Positions 10,616 to 22,876 are shown, counted from the first letter of the stretch. The stretch: 64,000 nt of DNA from Auanema rhodensis (GCA_964057225.1 OZ059900.1:14957638-15021637), one strand, 5' to 3'. The notes: generated from the sequence alone by a model not told the origin. Program-made: numbers and translations.

Positions 10616-10981
10616 TTGAATTTGCACTTAGAAACTTTCATTAAGAGTGTGAGTTTGAATTATAGTAGAAAAATGAAACACTGTCTCTAACATATCTTGA
10701 TTTATGGCCTACTTTACTCAAAGAGCTAATGGAAGTTTGGTGTTAGAATGAACAATTGATTAACGCTGACGTTTCAATTTTTTTCATCGTAATTGAGATA
10801 GAACATTTAAATTAAATGGAAATGTTTAAAAATTTAGAAAAAATCACAAGCTCAAATCACTTTTGAAAAAACAGAAAGTTTAAAACAACTTTTTTTCTAA
10901 TAATTATCTTTTTTATCCGACTTTTGTAAAAAAACAAAAATAGCATAACATTCAATAACGATGAATCAGAACAAAAACATT

Positions 10982-11053
10982 CTCCCCGGCCGGGAATTGA
11001 ACCCGGGTCTCGCATGTGACAGACGCGGATACTCACCACTATACTACCGAGGA
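10982..11053 (-). tRNA. tRNA-Asp-GTC: tRNA-Asp(GTC), copy 25
   Basis: Class F; consensus body. The spacer has caacttttttt. Confidence 0.93.
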
Positions 11054-11419
11054 TTGAATTTGCACTTAGAAACTTTCATTAAGAGTGTGAGTTTGAATTA
11101 TAGTAGAAAAATGAAACACTGTCTCTAACATATCTTGATTTATGGCCTACTTTACTCAAAGAGCTAATTGAAGTTTGGTGTTAGAATGAACAATTGATTA
11201 ACGCTGACGTTCCATTTTTTTTCATCGTAATTGAGATAGAACATTTAAATTAAATGGAAATGTTTAAAAATTTAGAAAAAATCACAAGCTCAAATCACTT
11301 TTGAAAAAACAGAAAGTTTAAAACAACCTTTTTTCTAATAATTATCTTTTTAATTCGACTTTTGGAAGAAAACAAAAATAGCATAACATTCAATAACGAT
11401 GAATCAGAACAAAAACATT

Positions 11420-11491
11420 CTCCCCGGCCGGGAATTGAACCCGGGTCTCGCATGTGACAGACGCGGATACTCACCACTATACTACCGAGGA
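11420..11491 (-). tRNA. tRNA-Asp-GTC: tRNA-Asp(GTC), copy 26
   Basis: Class S with the gttccatttt marker; consensus body. Confidence 0.93.
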
Positions 11492-11857
11492 TTGAATTTG
11501 CACTTAGAAACTTTCATTAAGAGTGTGAGTTTGAATTATAGTAGAAAAATGAAACACTGTCTCTAACATATCTTGATTTATGGCCTACTTTACTCAAAGA
11601 GCTAATGGAAGTTTGGTGTTAGAATGAACAATTGATTAACGCTGACGTTTCAATTTTTTTCATCGTAATTGAGATAGAACATTTAAATTAAATGGAAAAG
11701 TTTAAAAATTTAGAAAAAATCACAAGCTCAAATCACTTTTGGAAAAACAGAAAGTTTAAAACAACCTTTTTTCTAATAATTATCTTTTTTATCCGACTTT
11801 TGTAAAAAAACAAAAATAGCATAACATTCAATAACGATGAATCAGAACGAAAACATT

Positions 11858-11929
11858 CTCCCCGGCCGGGAATTGAACCCGGGTCTCGCATGTGACAGAC
11901 GCGGATACTCACCACTATACTACCGAGGA
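11858..11929 (-). tRNA. tRNA-Asp-GTC: tRNA-Asp(GTC), copy 27
   Basis: Class F; consensus body, but the downstream T-run is TTTT. The spacer also has ggaaaagttt. Confidence 0.92.
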
Positions 11930-12295
11930 TTGAATTTGCACTTAGAAACTTTCATTAAGAGTGTGAGTTTGAATTATAGTAGAAAAATGAAACACTGTCT
12001 CTAACATATCTTGATTTATGGCCTACTTTACTCAAAGAGCTAATTGAAGTTTGGTGTTAGAATGAACAATTGATTAACGCTGACGTTTCAATTTTTTTCA
12101 TCGTAATTGAGATAGAACATTTAAATTAAATGGAAATGTTTAAAAATTTAGAAAAAATCACAAGCTCAAATCACTTTTGAAAAAACAGAAAGTTTAAAAC
12201 AACCTCTTTTCTAATAATTATCTTTTTTATCCGACTTTTGTAAAAAAACAAAAATAGCATAACATTCAATAACGATGAATCAGAACAAAAACATT

Positions 12296-12367
12296 CTCCC
12301 CGGCCGGGAATTGAACCCGGGTCTCGCATGTGACAGACGCGGATACTCACCACTATACTACCGAGGA
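12296..12367 (-). tRNA. tRNA-Asp-GTC: tRNA-Asp(GTC), copy 28
   Basis: Class F with cctctttt tract; consensus body. Upstream spacer gcatttag. Confidence 0.93.
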
Positions 12368-12733
12368 TTGAATTTGCATTTAGAAACTTTCATTCAGAGT
12401 GTGAGTTCGAATTATAGTAGAAAAATGAAACACTGTCTCTAACATATCTTGATTTATGGCCTACTTTACTCAAAGAGCTAATTGAAGTTTGGTGTTAAAA
12501 TGAACAATTGATTAACGCTGACGTTCCATTTTTTTTCATCGTAATTGAGATAGAACATTTAAATTAAATGGAAATGTTTAAAAATTTAGAAAAAATCACA
12601 AGCTCAAATCACTTTTGAAAAAACAGAAAGTTTAAAACAACCTTTTTTCTAATAATTATCTTTTTAATTCGACTTTTGGAAGAAAACAAAAATAGCATAA
12701 CATTCAATAACGATGAATCAGAACAAAAACATT

Positions 12734-12805
12734 CTCCCCGGCCGGGAATTGAACCCGGGTCTCGCATGTGACAGACGCGGATACTCACCACTATACTACC
12801 GAGGA
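12734..12805 (-). tRNA. tRNA-Asp-GTC: tRNA-Asp(GTC), copy 29
   Basis: Class S with gttccatttt; consensus body. Confidence 0.93.
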
Positions 12806-13171
12806 TTGAATTTGCACTTAGAAACTTTCATTAAGAGTGTGAGTTTGAATTATAGTAGAAAAATGAAACACTGTCTCTAACATATCTTGATTTATGGCCT
12901 ACTTTACTCAAAGAGCTAATGGAAGTTTGGTGTTAGAATGAACAATTGATTAACGCTGACGTTTCAATTTTTTTCATCGTAATTGAGATAGAACATTTAA
13001 ATTAAATGGAAAAGTTTAAAAATTTAGAAAAAATCACAAGCTCAAATCACTTTTGGAAAAACAGAAAGTTTAAAACAACCTTTTTTCTAATAATTATCTT
13101 TTTTATCCGACTTTTGTAAAAAAACAAAAATAGCATAACATTCAATAACGATGAATCAGAACGAAAACATT

Positions 13172-13243
13172 CTCCCCGGCCGGGAATTGAACCCGGGTCT
13201 CGCATGTGACAGACGCGGATACTCACCACTATACTACCGAGGA
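13172..13243 (-). tRNA. tRNA-Asp-GTC: tRNA-Asp(GTC), copy 30
   Basis: Class F, 4-T terminator; repeats copy 27. Confidence 0.92.
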
Positions 13244-13609
13244 TTGAATTTGCACTTAGAAACTTTCATTAAGAGTGTGAGTTTGAATTATAGTAGAAAA
13301 ATGAAACACTGTCTCTAACATATCTTGATTTATGGCCTACTTTACTCAAAGAGCTAATTGAAGTTTGGTGTTAGAATGAACAATTGATTAACGCTGACGT
13401 TTCAATTTTTTTCATCGTAATTGAGATAGAACATTTAAATTAAATGGAAATGTTTAAAAATTTAGAAAAAATCACAAGCTCAAATCACTTTTGAAAAAAC
13501 AGAAAGTTTAAAACAACCTCTTTTCTAATAATTATCTTTTTTATCCGACTTTTGTAAAAAAACAAAAATAGCATAACATTCAATAACGATGAATCAGAAC
13601 AAAAACATT

Positions 13610-13681
13610 CTCCCCGGCCGGGAATTGAACCCGGGTCTCGCATGTGACAGACGCGGATACTCACCACTATACTACCGAGGA
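13610..13681 (-). tRNA. tRNA-Asp-GTC: tRNA-Asp(GTC), copy 31
   Basis: Class F with cctctttt; repeats copy 28. Confidence 0.93.
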
Positions 13682-14047
13682 TTGAATTTGCATTTAGAAA
13701 CTTTCATTCAGAGTGTGAGTTCGAATTATAGTAGAAAAATGAAACACTGTCTCTAACATATCTTGATTTATGGCCTACTTTACTCAAAGAGCTAATTGAA
13801 GTTTGGTGTTAAAATGAACAATTGATTAACGCTGACGTTCCATTTTTTTTCATCGTAATTGAGATAGAACATTTAAATTAAATGGAAATGTTTAAAAATT
13901 TAGAAAAAATCACAAGCTCAAATCACTTTTGAAAAAACAGAAAGTTTAAAACAACCTTTTTTCTAATAATTATCTTTTTAATTCGACTTTTGGAAGAAAA
14001 CAAAAATAGCATAACATTCAATAACGATGAATCAGAACAAAAACATT

Positions 14048-14119
14048 CTCCCCGGCCGGGAATTGAACCCGGGTCTCGCATGTGACAGACGCGGATACTC
14101 ACCACTATACTACCGAGGA
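14048..14119 (-). tRNA. tRNA-Asp-GTC: tRNA-Asp(GTC), copy 32
   Basis: Class S with gttccatttt; repeats copy 29. Confidence 0.93.
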
Positions 14120-14485
14120 TTGAATTTGCACTTAGAAACTTTCATTAAGAGTGTGAGTTTGAATTATAGTAGAAAAATGAAACACTGTCTCTAACATATC
14201 TTGATTTATGGCCTACTTTACTCAAAGAGCTAATGGAAGTTTGGTGTTAGAATGAACAATTGATTAACGCTGACGTTTCAATTTTTTTCATCGTAATTGA
14301 GATAGAACATTTAAATTAAATGGAAAAGTTTAAAAATTTAGAAAAAATCACAAGCTCAAATCACTTTTGGAAAAACAGAAAGTTTAAAACAACCTTTTTT
14401 CTAATAATTATCTTTTTTATCCGACTTTTGTAAAAAAACAAAAATAGCATAACATTCAATAACGATGAATCAGAACGAAAACATT

Positions 14486-14557
14486 CTCCCCGGCCGGGAA
14501 TTGAACCCGGGTCTCGCATGTGACAGACGCGGATACTCACCACTATACTACCGAGGA
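14486..14557 (-). tRNA. tRNA-Asp-GTC: tRNA-Asp(GTC), copy 33
   Basis: Class F, 4-T terminator; third appearance of this unit. Confidence 0.92.
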
Positions 14558-14923
14558 TTGAATTTGCACTTAGAAACTTTCATTAAGAGTGTGAGTTTGA
14601 ATTATAGTAGAAAAATGAAACACTGTCTCTAACATATCTTGATTTATGGCCTACTTTACTCAAAGAGCTAATTGAAGTTTGGTGTTAGAATGAACAATTG
14701 ATTAACGCTGACGTTTCAATTTTTTTCATCGTAATTGAGATAGAACATTTAAATTAAATGGAAATGTTTAAAAATTTAGAAAAAATCACAAGCTCAAATC
14801 ACTTTTGAAAAAACAGAAAGTTTAAAACAACCTCTTTTCTAATAATTATCTTTTTTATCCGACTTTTGTAAAAAAACAAAAATAGCATAACATTCAATAA
14901 CGATGAATCAGAACAAAAACATT

Positions 14924-14995
14924 CTCCCCGGCCGGGAATTGAACCCGGGTCTCGCATGTGACAGACGCGGATACTCACCACTATACTACCGAGGA
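14924..14995 (-). tRNA. tRNA-Asp-GTC: tRNA-Asp(GTC), copy 34
   Basis: Class F with cctctttt; consensus body. Confidence 0.93.
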
Positions 14996-15361
14996 TTGAA
15001 TTTGCATTTAGAAACTTTCATTCAGAGTGTGAGTTCGAATTATAGTAGAAAAATGAAACACTGTCTCTAACATATCTTGATTTATGGCCTACTTTACTCA
15101 AAGAGCTAATTGAAGTTTGGTGTTAAAATGAACAATTGATTAACGCTGACGTTTCAATTTTTTTCATCGTAATTGAGATAGAACATTTAAATTAAATGGA
15201 AATGTTTAAAAATTTAGAAAAAATCACAAGCTCAAATCACTTTTGAAAAAACAGAAAGTTTAAAACAACCTTCTTTCTAATAATTATCTTTTTAATTCGA
15301 CTTTTGGAAGAAAACAAAAATAGCATAACATTCAATAACGATGAATCAGAACAAAAACATT

Positions 15362-15433
15362 CTCCCCGGCCGGGAATTGAACCCGGGTCTCGCATGTGAC
15401 AGACGCGGATACTCACCACTATACTACCGAGGA
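15362..15433 (-). tRNA. tRNA-Asp-GTC: tRNA-Asp(GTC), copy 35
   Basis: Class S with cttctttcta; consensus body. Confidence 0.93.
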
Positions 15434-15799
15434 TTGAATTTGCACTTAGAAACTTTCATTCAGAGTGTGAGTTCGAATTATAGTAGAAAAATGAAACACT
15501 GTCTCTAACATATCTTGATTTATGGCCTACTTTACTCAAAGAGCTAATTGAAGTTTGGTGTTAAAATGAACAATTGATTAACGCTGACGTTTCAATTTTT
15601 TTCATCGTAATTGAGATAGAACATTTAAATTAAATGGAAATGTTTAAAAATTTAGAAAAAATCACAAGCTCAAATCACTTTTGAAAAAACAGAAAGTTTA
15701 AAACAACCTTTTTTCTAATAATTATCTTTTTAATTCGACTTTTGGAAGAAAACAAAAATAGCATAACATTCAATAACGATGAATCAGAACAAAAACATT

Positions 15800-15871
15800 C
15801 TCCCCGGCCGGGAATTGAACCCGGGTCTCGCATGTGACAGACGCGGATACTCACCACTATACTACCGAGGA
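15800..15871 (-). tRNA. tRNA-Asp-GTC: tRNA-Asp(GTC), copy 36
   Basis: Class S; consensus body. Confidence 0.93.
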
Positions 15872-16237
15872 TTGAATTTGCACTTAGAAACTTTCATTAA
15901 GAGTGTGAGTTTGAATTATAGTAGAAAAATGAAACACTGTCTCTAACATATCTTGATTTATGGCCTACTTTACTCAAAGAGCTAATTGAAGTTTGGTGTT
16001 AAAATGAACAATTGATTAACGCTGACGTTTCAATTTTTTTCATCGTAATTGAGATAGAACATTTAAATTAAATGGAAATGTTTAAAAATTTAGAAAAAAT
16101 CACAAGCTCAAATCACTTTTGAAAAAACAGAAAGTTTAAAACAACCTTTTTTCTAATAATTATCTTTTTAATTCGACTTTTGGAAGAAAACAAAAATAGC
16201 ATAACATTCAATAACGATGAATCAGAACAAAAACATT

Positions 16238-16308
16238 CTCCCCGGCCGGGATTGAACCCGGGTCTCGCATGTGACAGACGCGGATACTCACCACTATACT
16301 ACCGAGGA
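16238..16308 (-). tRNA. tRNA-Asp-GTC: tRNA-Asp(GTC), copy 37, T-loop deletion
   Basis: Class S with the same six-base T-loop as copy 24. Confidence 0.75.
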
Positions 16309-16674
16309 TTGAATTTGCACTTAGAAACTTTCATTAAGAGTGTGAGTTTGAATTATAGTAGAAAAATGAAACACTGTCTCTAACATATCTTGATTTATGG
16401 CCTACTTTACTCAAAGAGCTAATGGAAGTTTGGTGTTAGAATGAACAATTGATTAACGCTGACGTTTCAATTTTTTTCATCGTAATTGAGATAGAACATT
16501 TAAATTAAATGGAAATGTTTAAAAATTTAGAAAAAATCACAAGCTCAAATCACTTTTGAAAAAACAGAAAGTTTAAAACAACCTTTTTTCTAATAATTAT
16601 CTTTTTAATTCGACTTTTGGAAGAAAACAAAAATAGCATAACATTCAATAACGATGAATCAGAACAAAAACATT

Positions 16675-16745
16675 CTCCCCGGCCGGGATTGAACCCGGGT
16701 CTCGCATGTGACAGACGCGGATACTCACCACTATACTACCGAGGA
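16675..16745 (-). tRNA. tRNA-Asp-GTC: tRNA-Asp(GTC), copy 38, T-loop deletion
   Basis: Class S. Defective copy directly next to copy 37, which carries the same defect. Confidence 0.75.
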
Positions 16746-17111
16746 TTGAATTTGCACTTAGAAACTTTCATTAAGAGTGTGAGTTTGAATTATAGTAGAA
16801 AAATGAAACACTGTCTCTAACATATCTTGATTTATGGCCTACTTTACTCAAAGAGCTAATGGAAGTTTGGTGTTAGAATGAACAATTGATTAACGCTGAC
16901 GTTTCAATTTTTTTCATCGTAATTGAGATAGAACATTTAAATTAAATGGAAATGTTTAAAAATTTAGAAAAAATCACAAGCTCAAATCACTTTTGAAAAA
17001 ACAGAAAGTTTAAAACAACTTTTTTTCTAATAATTATCTTTTTTATCCGACTTTTGTAAAAAAACAAAAATAGCATAACATTCAATAACGATGAATCAGA
17101 ACAAAAACATT

Positions 17112-17183
17112 CTCCCCGGCCGGGAATTGAACCCGGGTCTCGCATGTGACAGACGCGGATACTCACCACTATACTACCGAGGA
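17112..17183 (-). tRNA. tRNA-Asp-GTC: tRNA-Asp(GTC), copy 39
   Basis: Class F with caacttttttt; like copy 25. Confidence 0.93.
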
Positions 17184-17549
17184 TTGAATTTGCACTTAGA
17201 AACTTTCATTAAGAGTGTGAGTTTGAATTATAGTAGAAAAATGAAACACTGTCTCTAACATATCTTGATTTATGGCCTACTTTACTCAAAGAGCTAATTG
17301 AAGTTTGGTGTTAGAATGAACAATTGATTAACGCTGACGTTCCATTTTTTTTCATCGTAATTGAGATAGAACATTTAAATTAAATGGAAATGTTTAAAAA
17401 TTTAGAAAAAATCACAAGCTCAAATCACTTTTGAAAAAACAGAAAGTTTAAAACAACCTTTTTTCTAATAATTATCTTTTTAATTCGACTTTTGGAAGAA
17501 AACAAAAATAGCATAACATTCAATAACGATGAATCAGAACAAAAACATT

Positions 17550-17621
17550 CTCCCCGGCCGGGAATTGAACCCGGGTCTCGCATGTGACAGACGCGGATAC
17601 TCACCACTATACTACCGAGGA
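17550..17621 (-). tRNA. tRNA-Asp-GTC: tRNA-Asp(GTC), copy 40
   Basis: Class S with gttccatttt; like copy 26. Confidence 0.93.
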
Positions 17622-17987
17622 TTGAATTTGCACTTAGAAACTTTCATTAAGAGTGTGAGTTTGAATTATAGTAGAAAAATGAAACACTGTCTCTAACATA
17701 TCTTGATTTATGGCCTACTTTACTCAAAGAGCTAATGGAAGTTTGGTGTTAGAATGAACAATTGATTAACGCTGACGTTTCAATTTTTTTCATCGTAATT
17801 GAGATAGAACATTTAAATTAAATGGAAAAGTTTAAAAATTTAGAAAAAATCACAAGCTCAAATCACTTTTGGAAAAACAGAAAGTTTAAAACAACCTTTT
17901 TTCTAATAATTATCTTTTTTATCCGACTTTTGTAAAAAAACAAAAATAGCATAACATTCAATAACGATGAATCAGAACGAAAACATT

Positions 17988-18059
17988 CTCCCCGGCCGGG
18001 AATTGAACCCGGGTCTCGCATGTGACAGACGCGGATACTCACCACTATACTACCGAGGA
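17988..18059 (-). tRNA. tRNA-Asp-GTC: tRNA-Asp(GTC), copy 41
   Basis: Class F, 4-T terminator; consensus body. Confidence 0.92.
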
Positions 18060-18425
18060 TTGAATTTGCACTTAGAAACTTTCATTAAGAGTGTGAGTTT
18101 GAATTATAGTAGAAAAATGAAACACTGTCTCTAACATATCTTGATTTATGGCCTACTTTACTCAAAGAGCTAATTGAAGTTTGGTGTTAGAATGAACAAT
18201 TGATTAACGCTGACGTTTCAATTTTTTTCATCGTAATTGAGATAGAACATTTAAATTAAATGGAAATGTTTAAAAATTTAGAAAAAATCACAAGCTCAAA
18301 TCACTTTTGAAAAAACAGAAAGTTTAAAACAACCTCTTTTCTAATAATTATCTTTTTTATCCGACTTTTGTAAAAAAACAAAAATAGCATAACATTCAAT
18401 AACGATGAATCAGAACAAAAACATT

Positions 18426-18497
18426 CTCCCCGGCCGGGAATTGAACCCGGGTCTCGCATGTGACAGACGCGGATACTCACCACTATACTACCGAGGA
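18426..18497 (-). tRNA. tRNA-Asp-GTC: tRNA-Asp(GTC), copy 42
   Basis: Class F with cctctttt; consensus body. Confidence 0.93.
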
Positions 18498-18863
18498 TTG
18501 AATTTGCATTTAGAAACTTTCATTCAGAGTGTGAGTTCGAATTATAGTAGAAAAATGAAACACTGTCTCTAACATATCTTGATTTATGGCCTACTTTACT
18601 CAAAGAGCTAATTGAAGTTTGGTGTTAAAATGAACAATTGATTAACGCTGACGTTTCAATTTTTTTCATCGTAATTGAGATAGAACATTTAAATTAAATG
18701 GAAATGTTTAAAAATTTAGAAAAAATCACAAGCTCAAATCACTTTTGAAAAAACAGAAAGTTTAAAACAACCTTCTTTCTAATAATTATCTTTTTAATTC
18801 GACTTTTGGAAGAAAACAAAAATAGCATAACATTCAATAACGATGAATCAGAACAAAAACATT

Positions 18864-18935
18864 CTCCCCGGCCGGGAATTGAACCCGGGTCTCGCATGTG
18901 ACAGACGCGGATACTCACCACTATACTACCGAGGA
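18864..18935 (-). tRNA. tRNA-Asp-GTC: tRNA-Asp(GTC), copy 43
   Basis: Class S with cttctttcta; consensus body. Confidence 0.93.
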
Positions 18936-19301
18936 TTGAATTTGCACTTAGAAACTTTCATTCAGAGTGTGAGTTCGAATTATAGTAGAAAAATGAAACA
19001 CTGTCTCTAACATATCTTGATTTATGGCCTACTTTACTCAAAGAGCTAATTGAAGTTTGGTGTTAAAATGAACAATTGATTAACGCTGACGTTTCAATTT
19101 TTTTCATCGTAATTGAGATAGAACATTTAAATTAAATGGAAATGTTTAAAAATTTAGAAAAAATCACAAGCTCAAATCACTTTTGAAAAAACAGAAAGTT
19201 TAAAACAACCTTTTTTCTAATAATTATCTTTTTAATTCGACTTTTGGAAGAAAACAAAAATAGCATAACATTCAATAACGATGAATCAGAACAAAAACAT
19301 T

Positions 19302-19373
19302 CTCCCCGGCCGGGAATTGAACCCGGGTCTCGCATGTGACAGACGCGGATACTCACCACTATACTACCGAGGA
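19302..19373 (-). tRNA. tRNA-Asp-GTC: tRNA-Asp(GTC), copy 44
   Basis: Class S; consensus body. Confidence 0.93.
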
Positions 19374-19739
19374 TTGAATTTGCACTTAGAAACTTTCATT
19401 AAGAGTGTGAGTTTGAATTATAGTAGAAAAATGAAACACTGTCTCTAACATATCTTGATTTATGGCCTACTTTACTCAAAGAGCTAATTGAAGTTTGGTG
19501 TTAAAATGAACAATTGATTAACGCTGACGTTTCAATTTTTTTCATCGTAATTGAGATAGAACATTTAAATTAAATGGAAATGTTTAAAAATTTAGAAAAA
19601 ATCACAAGCTCAAATCACTTTTGAAAAAACAGAAAGTTTAAAACAACCTTTTTTCTAATAATTATCTTTTTAATTCGACTTTTGGAAGAAAACAAAAATA
19701 GCATAACATTCAATAACGATGAATCAGAACAAAAACATT

Positions 19740-19810
19740 CTCCCCGGCCGGGATTGAACCCGGGTCTCGCATGTGACAGACGCGGATACTCACCACTATA
19801 CTACCGAGGA
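19740..19810 (-). tRNA. tRNA-Asp-GTC: tRNA-Asp(GTC), copy 45, T-loop deletion
   Basis: Class S. Fourth and last copy with the six-base T-loop. Confidence 0.75.
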
Positions 19811-20176
19811 TTGAATTTGCACTTAGAAACTTTCATTAAGAGTGTGAGTTTGAATTATAGTAGAAAAATGAAACACTGTCTCTAACATATCTTGATTTAT
19901 GGCCTACTTTACTCAAAGAGCTAATGGAAGTTTGGTGTTAGAATGAACAATTGATTAACGCTGACGTTTCAATTTTTTTCATCGTAATTGAGATAGAACA
20001 TTTAAATTAAATGGAAATGTTTAAAAATTTAGAAAAAATCACAAGCTCAAATCACTTTTGAAAAAACAGAAAGTTTAAAACAACTTTTTTTCTAATAATT
20101 ATCTTTTTTATCCGACTTTTGTAAAAAAACAAAAATAGCATAACATTCAATAACGATGAATCAGAACAAAAACATT

Positions 20177-20248
20177 CTCCCCGGCCGGGAATTGAACCCG
20201 GGTCTCGCATGTGACAGACGCGGATACTCACCACTATACTACCGAGGA
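20177..20248 (-). tRNA. tRNA-Asp-GTC: tRNA-Asp(GTC), copy 46
   Basis: Class F with caacttttttt; consensus body. Confidence 0.93.
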
Positions 20249-20614
20249 TTGAATTTGCACTTAGAAACTTTCATTAAGAGTGTGAGTTTGAATTATAGTA
20301 GAAAAATGAAACACTGTCTCTAACATATCTTGATTTATGGCCTACTTTACTCAAAGAGCTAATTGAAGTTTGGTGTTAGAATGAACAATTGATTAACGCT
20401 GACGTTCCATTTTTTTTCATCGTAATTGAGATAGAACATTTAAATTAAATGGAAATGTTTAAAAATTTAGAAAAAATCACAAGCTCAAATCACTTTTGAA
20501 AAAACAGAAAGTTTAAAACAACCTCTTTTCTAATAATTATCTTTTTTATCCGACTTTTGTAAAAAAACAAAAATAGCATAACATTCAATAACGATGAATC
20601 AGAACAAAAACATT

Positions 20615-20686
20615 CTCCCCGGCCGGGAATTGAACCCGGGTCTCGCATGTGACAGACGCGGATACTCACCACTATACTACCGAGGA
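20615..20686 (-). tRNA. tRNA-Asp-GTC: tRNA-Asp(GTC), copy 47, in hybrid unit
   Basis: Consensus body. The spacer joins gttccatttt (otherwise mostly in S units) to the cctctttt F segment. Confidence 0.93.
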
Positions 20687-21052
20687 TTGAATTTGCATTT
20701 AGAAACTTTCATTCAGAGTGTGAGTTCGAATTATAGTAGAAAAATGAAACACTGTCTCTAACATATCTTGATTTATGGCCTACTTTACTCAAAGAGCTAA
20801 TTGAAGTTTGGTGTTAAAATGAACAATTGATTAACGCTGACGTTCCATTTTTTTTCATCGTAATTGAGATAGAACATTTAAATTAAATGGAAATGTTTAA
20901 AAATTTAGAAAAAATCACAAGCTCAAATCACTTTTGAAAAAACAGAAAGTTTAAAACAACCTTTTTTCTAATAATTATCTTTTTAATTCGACTTTTGGAA
21001 GAAAACAAAAATAGCATAACATTCAATAACGATGAATCAGAACAAAAACATT

Positions 21053-21124
21053 CTCCCCGGCCGGGAATTGAACCCGGGTCTCGCATGTGACAGACGCGGA
21101 TACTCACCACTATACTACCGAGGA
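21053..21124 (-). tRNA. tRNA-Asp-GTC: tRNA-Asp(GTC), copy 48
   Basis: Class S with gttccatttt; consensus body. Confidence 0.93.
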
Positions 21125-21490
21125 TTGAATTTGCACTTAGAAACTTTCATTAAGAGTGTGAGTTTGAATTATAGTAGAAAAATGAAACACTGTCTCTAAC
21201 ATATCTTGATTTATGGCCTACTTTACTCAAAGAGCTAATGGAAGTTTGGTGTTAGAATGAACAATTGATTAACGCTGACGTTTCAATTTTTTTCATCGTA
21301 ATTGAGATAGAACATTTAAATTAAATGGAAAAGTTTAAAAATTTAGAAAAAATCACAAGCTCAAATCACTTTTGGAAAAACAGAAAGTTTAAAACAACCT
21401 TTTTTCTAATAATTATCTTTTTTATCCGACTTTTGTAAAAAAACAAAAATAGCATAACATTCAATAACGATGAATCAGAACGAAAACATT

Positions 21491-21562
21491 CTCCCCGGCC
21501 GGGAATTGAACCCGGGTCTCGCATGTGACAGACGCGGATACTCACCACTATACTACCGAGGA
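21491..21562 (-). tRNA. tRNA-Asp-GTC: tRNA-Asp(GTC), copy 49
   Basis: Class F, 4-T terminator; consensus body. Confidence 0.92.
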
Positions 21563-21928
21563 TTGAATTTGCACTTAGAAACTTTCATTAAGAGTGTGAG
21601 TTTGAATTATAGTAGAAAAATGAAACACTGTCTCTAACATATCTTGATTTATGGCCTACTTTACTCAAAGAGCTAATTGAAGTTTGGTGTTAGAATGAAC
21701 AATTGATTAACGCTGACGTTTCAATTTTTTTCATCGTAATTGAGATAGAACATTTAAATTAAATGGAAATGTTTAAAAATTTAGAAAAAATCACAAGCTC
21801 AAATCACTTTTGAAAAAACAGAAAGTTTAAAACAACCTCTTTTCTAATAATTATCTTTTTTATCCGACTTTTGTAAAAAAACAAAAATAGCATAACATTC
21901 AATAACGATGAATCAGAACAAAAACATT

Positions 21929-22000
21929 CTCCCCGGCCGGGAATTGAACCCGGGTCTCGCATGTGACAGACGCGGATACTCACCACTATACTACCGAGGA
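21929..22000 (-). tRNA. tRNA-Asp-GTC: tRNA-Asp(GTC), copy 50
   Basis: Class F with cctctttt; consensus body. Confidence 0.93.
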
Positions 22001-22366
22001 TTGAATTTGCATTTAGAAACTTTCATTCAGAGTGTGAGTTCGAATTATAGTAGAAAAATGAAACACTGTCTCTAACATATCTTGATTTATGGCCTACTTT
22101 ACTCAAAGAGCTAATTGAAGTTTGGTGTTAAAATGAACAATTGATTAACGCTGACGTTTCAATTTTTTTCATCGTAATTGAGATAGAACATTTAAATTAA
22201 ATGGAAATGTTTAAAAATTTAGAAAAAATCACAAGCTCAAATCACTTTTGAAAAAACAGAAAGTTTAAAACAACCTTCTTTCTAATAATTATCTTTTTAA
22301 TTCGACTTTTGGAAGAAAACAAAAATAGCATAACATTCAATAACGATGAATCAGAACAAAAACATT

Positions 22367-22438
22367 CTCCCCGGCCGGGAATTGAACCCGGGTCTCGCAT
22401 GTGACAGACGCGGATACTCACCACTATACTACCGAGGA
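22367..22438 (-). tRNA. tRNA-Asp-GTC: tRNA-Asp(GTC), copy 51
   Basis: Class S with cttctttcta; consensus body. Private change gaagttgcac just upstream. Confidence 0.93.
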
Positions 22439-22804
22439 TTGAAGTTGCACTTAGAAACTTTCATTAAGAGTGTGAGTTTGAATTATAGTAGAAAAATGAA
22501 ACACTGTCTCTAACATATCTTGATTTATGGCCTACTTTACTCAAAGAGCTAATGGAAGTTTGGTGTTAGAATGAACAATTGATTAACGCTGACGTTTCAA
22601 TTTTTTTCATCGTACTTGAGATAGAACATTTAAATTAAATGGAAATGTTTAAAAATTTAGAAAAAATCACAAGCTCAAATCACTTTTGAAAAAACAGAAA
22701 GTTTAAAACAACTTTTTTTCTAATAATTATCTTTTTTATCCGACTTTTGTAAAAAAACAAAAATAGCATAACATTCAATAACGATGAATCAGAACAAAAA
22801 CATT

Positions 22805-22876
22805 CTCCCCGGCCGGGAATTGAACCCGGGTCTCGCATGTGACAGACGCGGATACTCACCACTATACTACCGAGGA
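22805..22876 (-). tRNA. tRNA-Asp-GTC: tRNA-Asp(GTC), copy 52
   Basis: Class F with caacttttttt; first unit with cgtacttgag. Confidence 0.93.

Larger units (their letters stand above)
11492..15433. repeat. Higher-order repeat: three copies of a 3-unit (1314 bp) block
   Basis: Copies 27-29, 30-32 and 33-35 repeat the order F with 4-T terminator, F with cctctttt tract, then S. The first two S units share gttccatttt. The third has gtttcaattt and cttctttcta instead, so the last block differs in its final unit. The total span is exactly nine unit lengths. Confidence 0.9.
16309..22438. repeat. Higher-order repeat: two 7-unit (3065 bp) blocks
   Basis: Copies 38-44 (16309-19373) and 45-51 (19374-22438) both start with a T-loop-deleted S unit, followed by an F unit with caacttttttt. 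They then contain the 4-T F, cctctttt F and S series. The order differs in the middle, where copy 47 is a hybrid unit, so the two blocks are related by more than one exchange. Confidence 0.8.
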
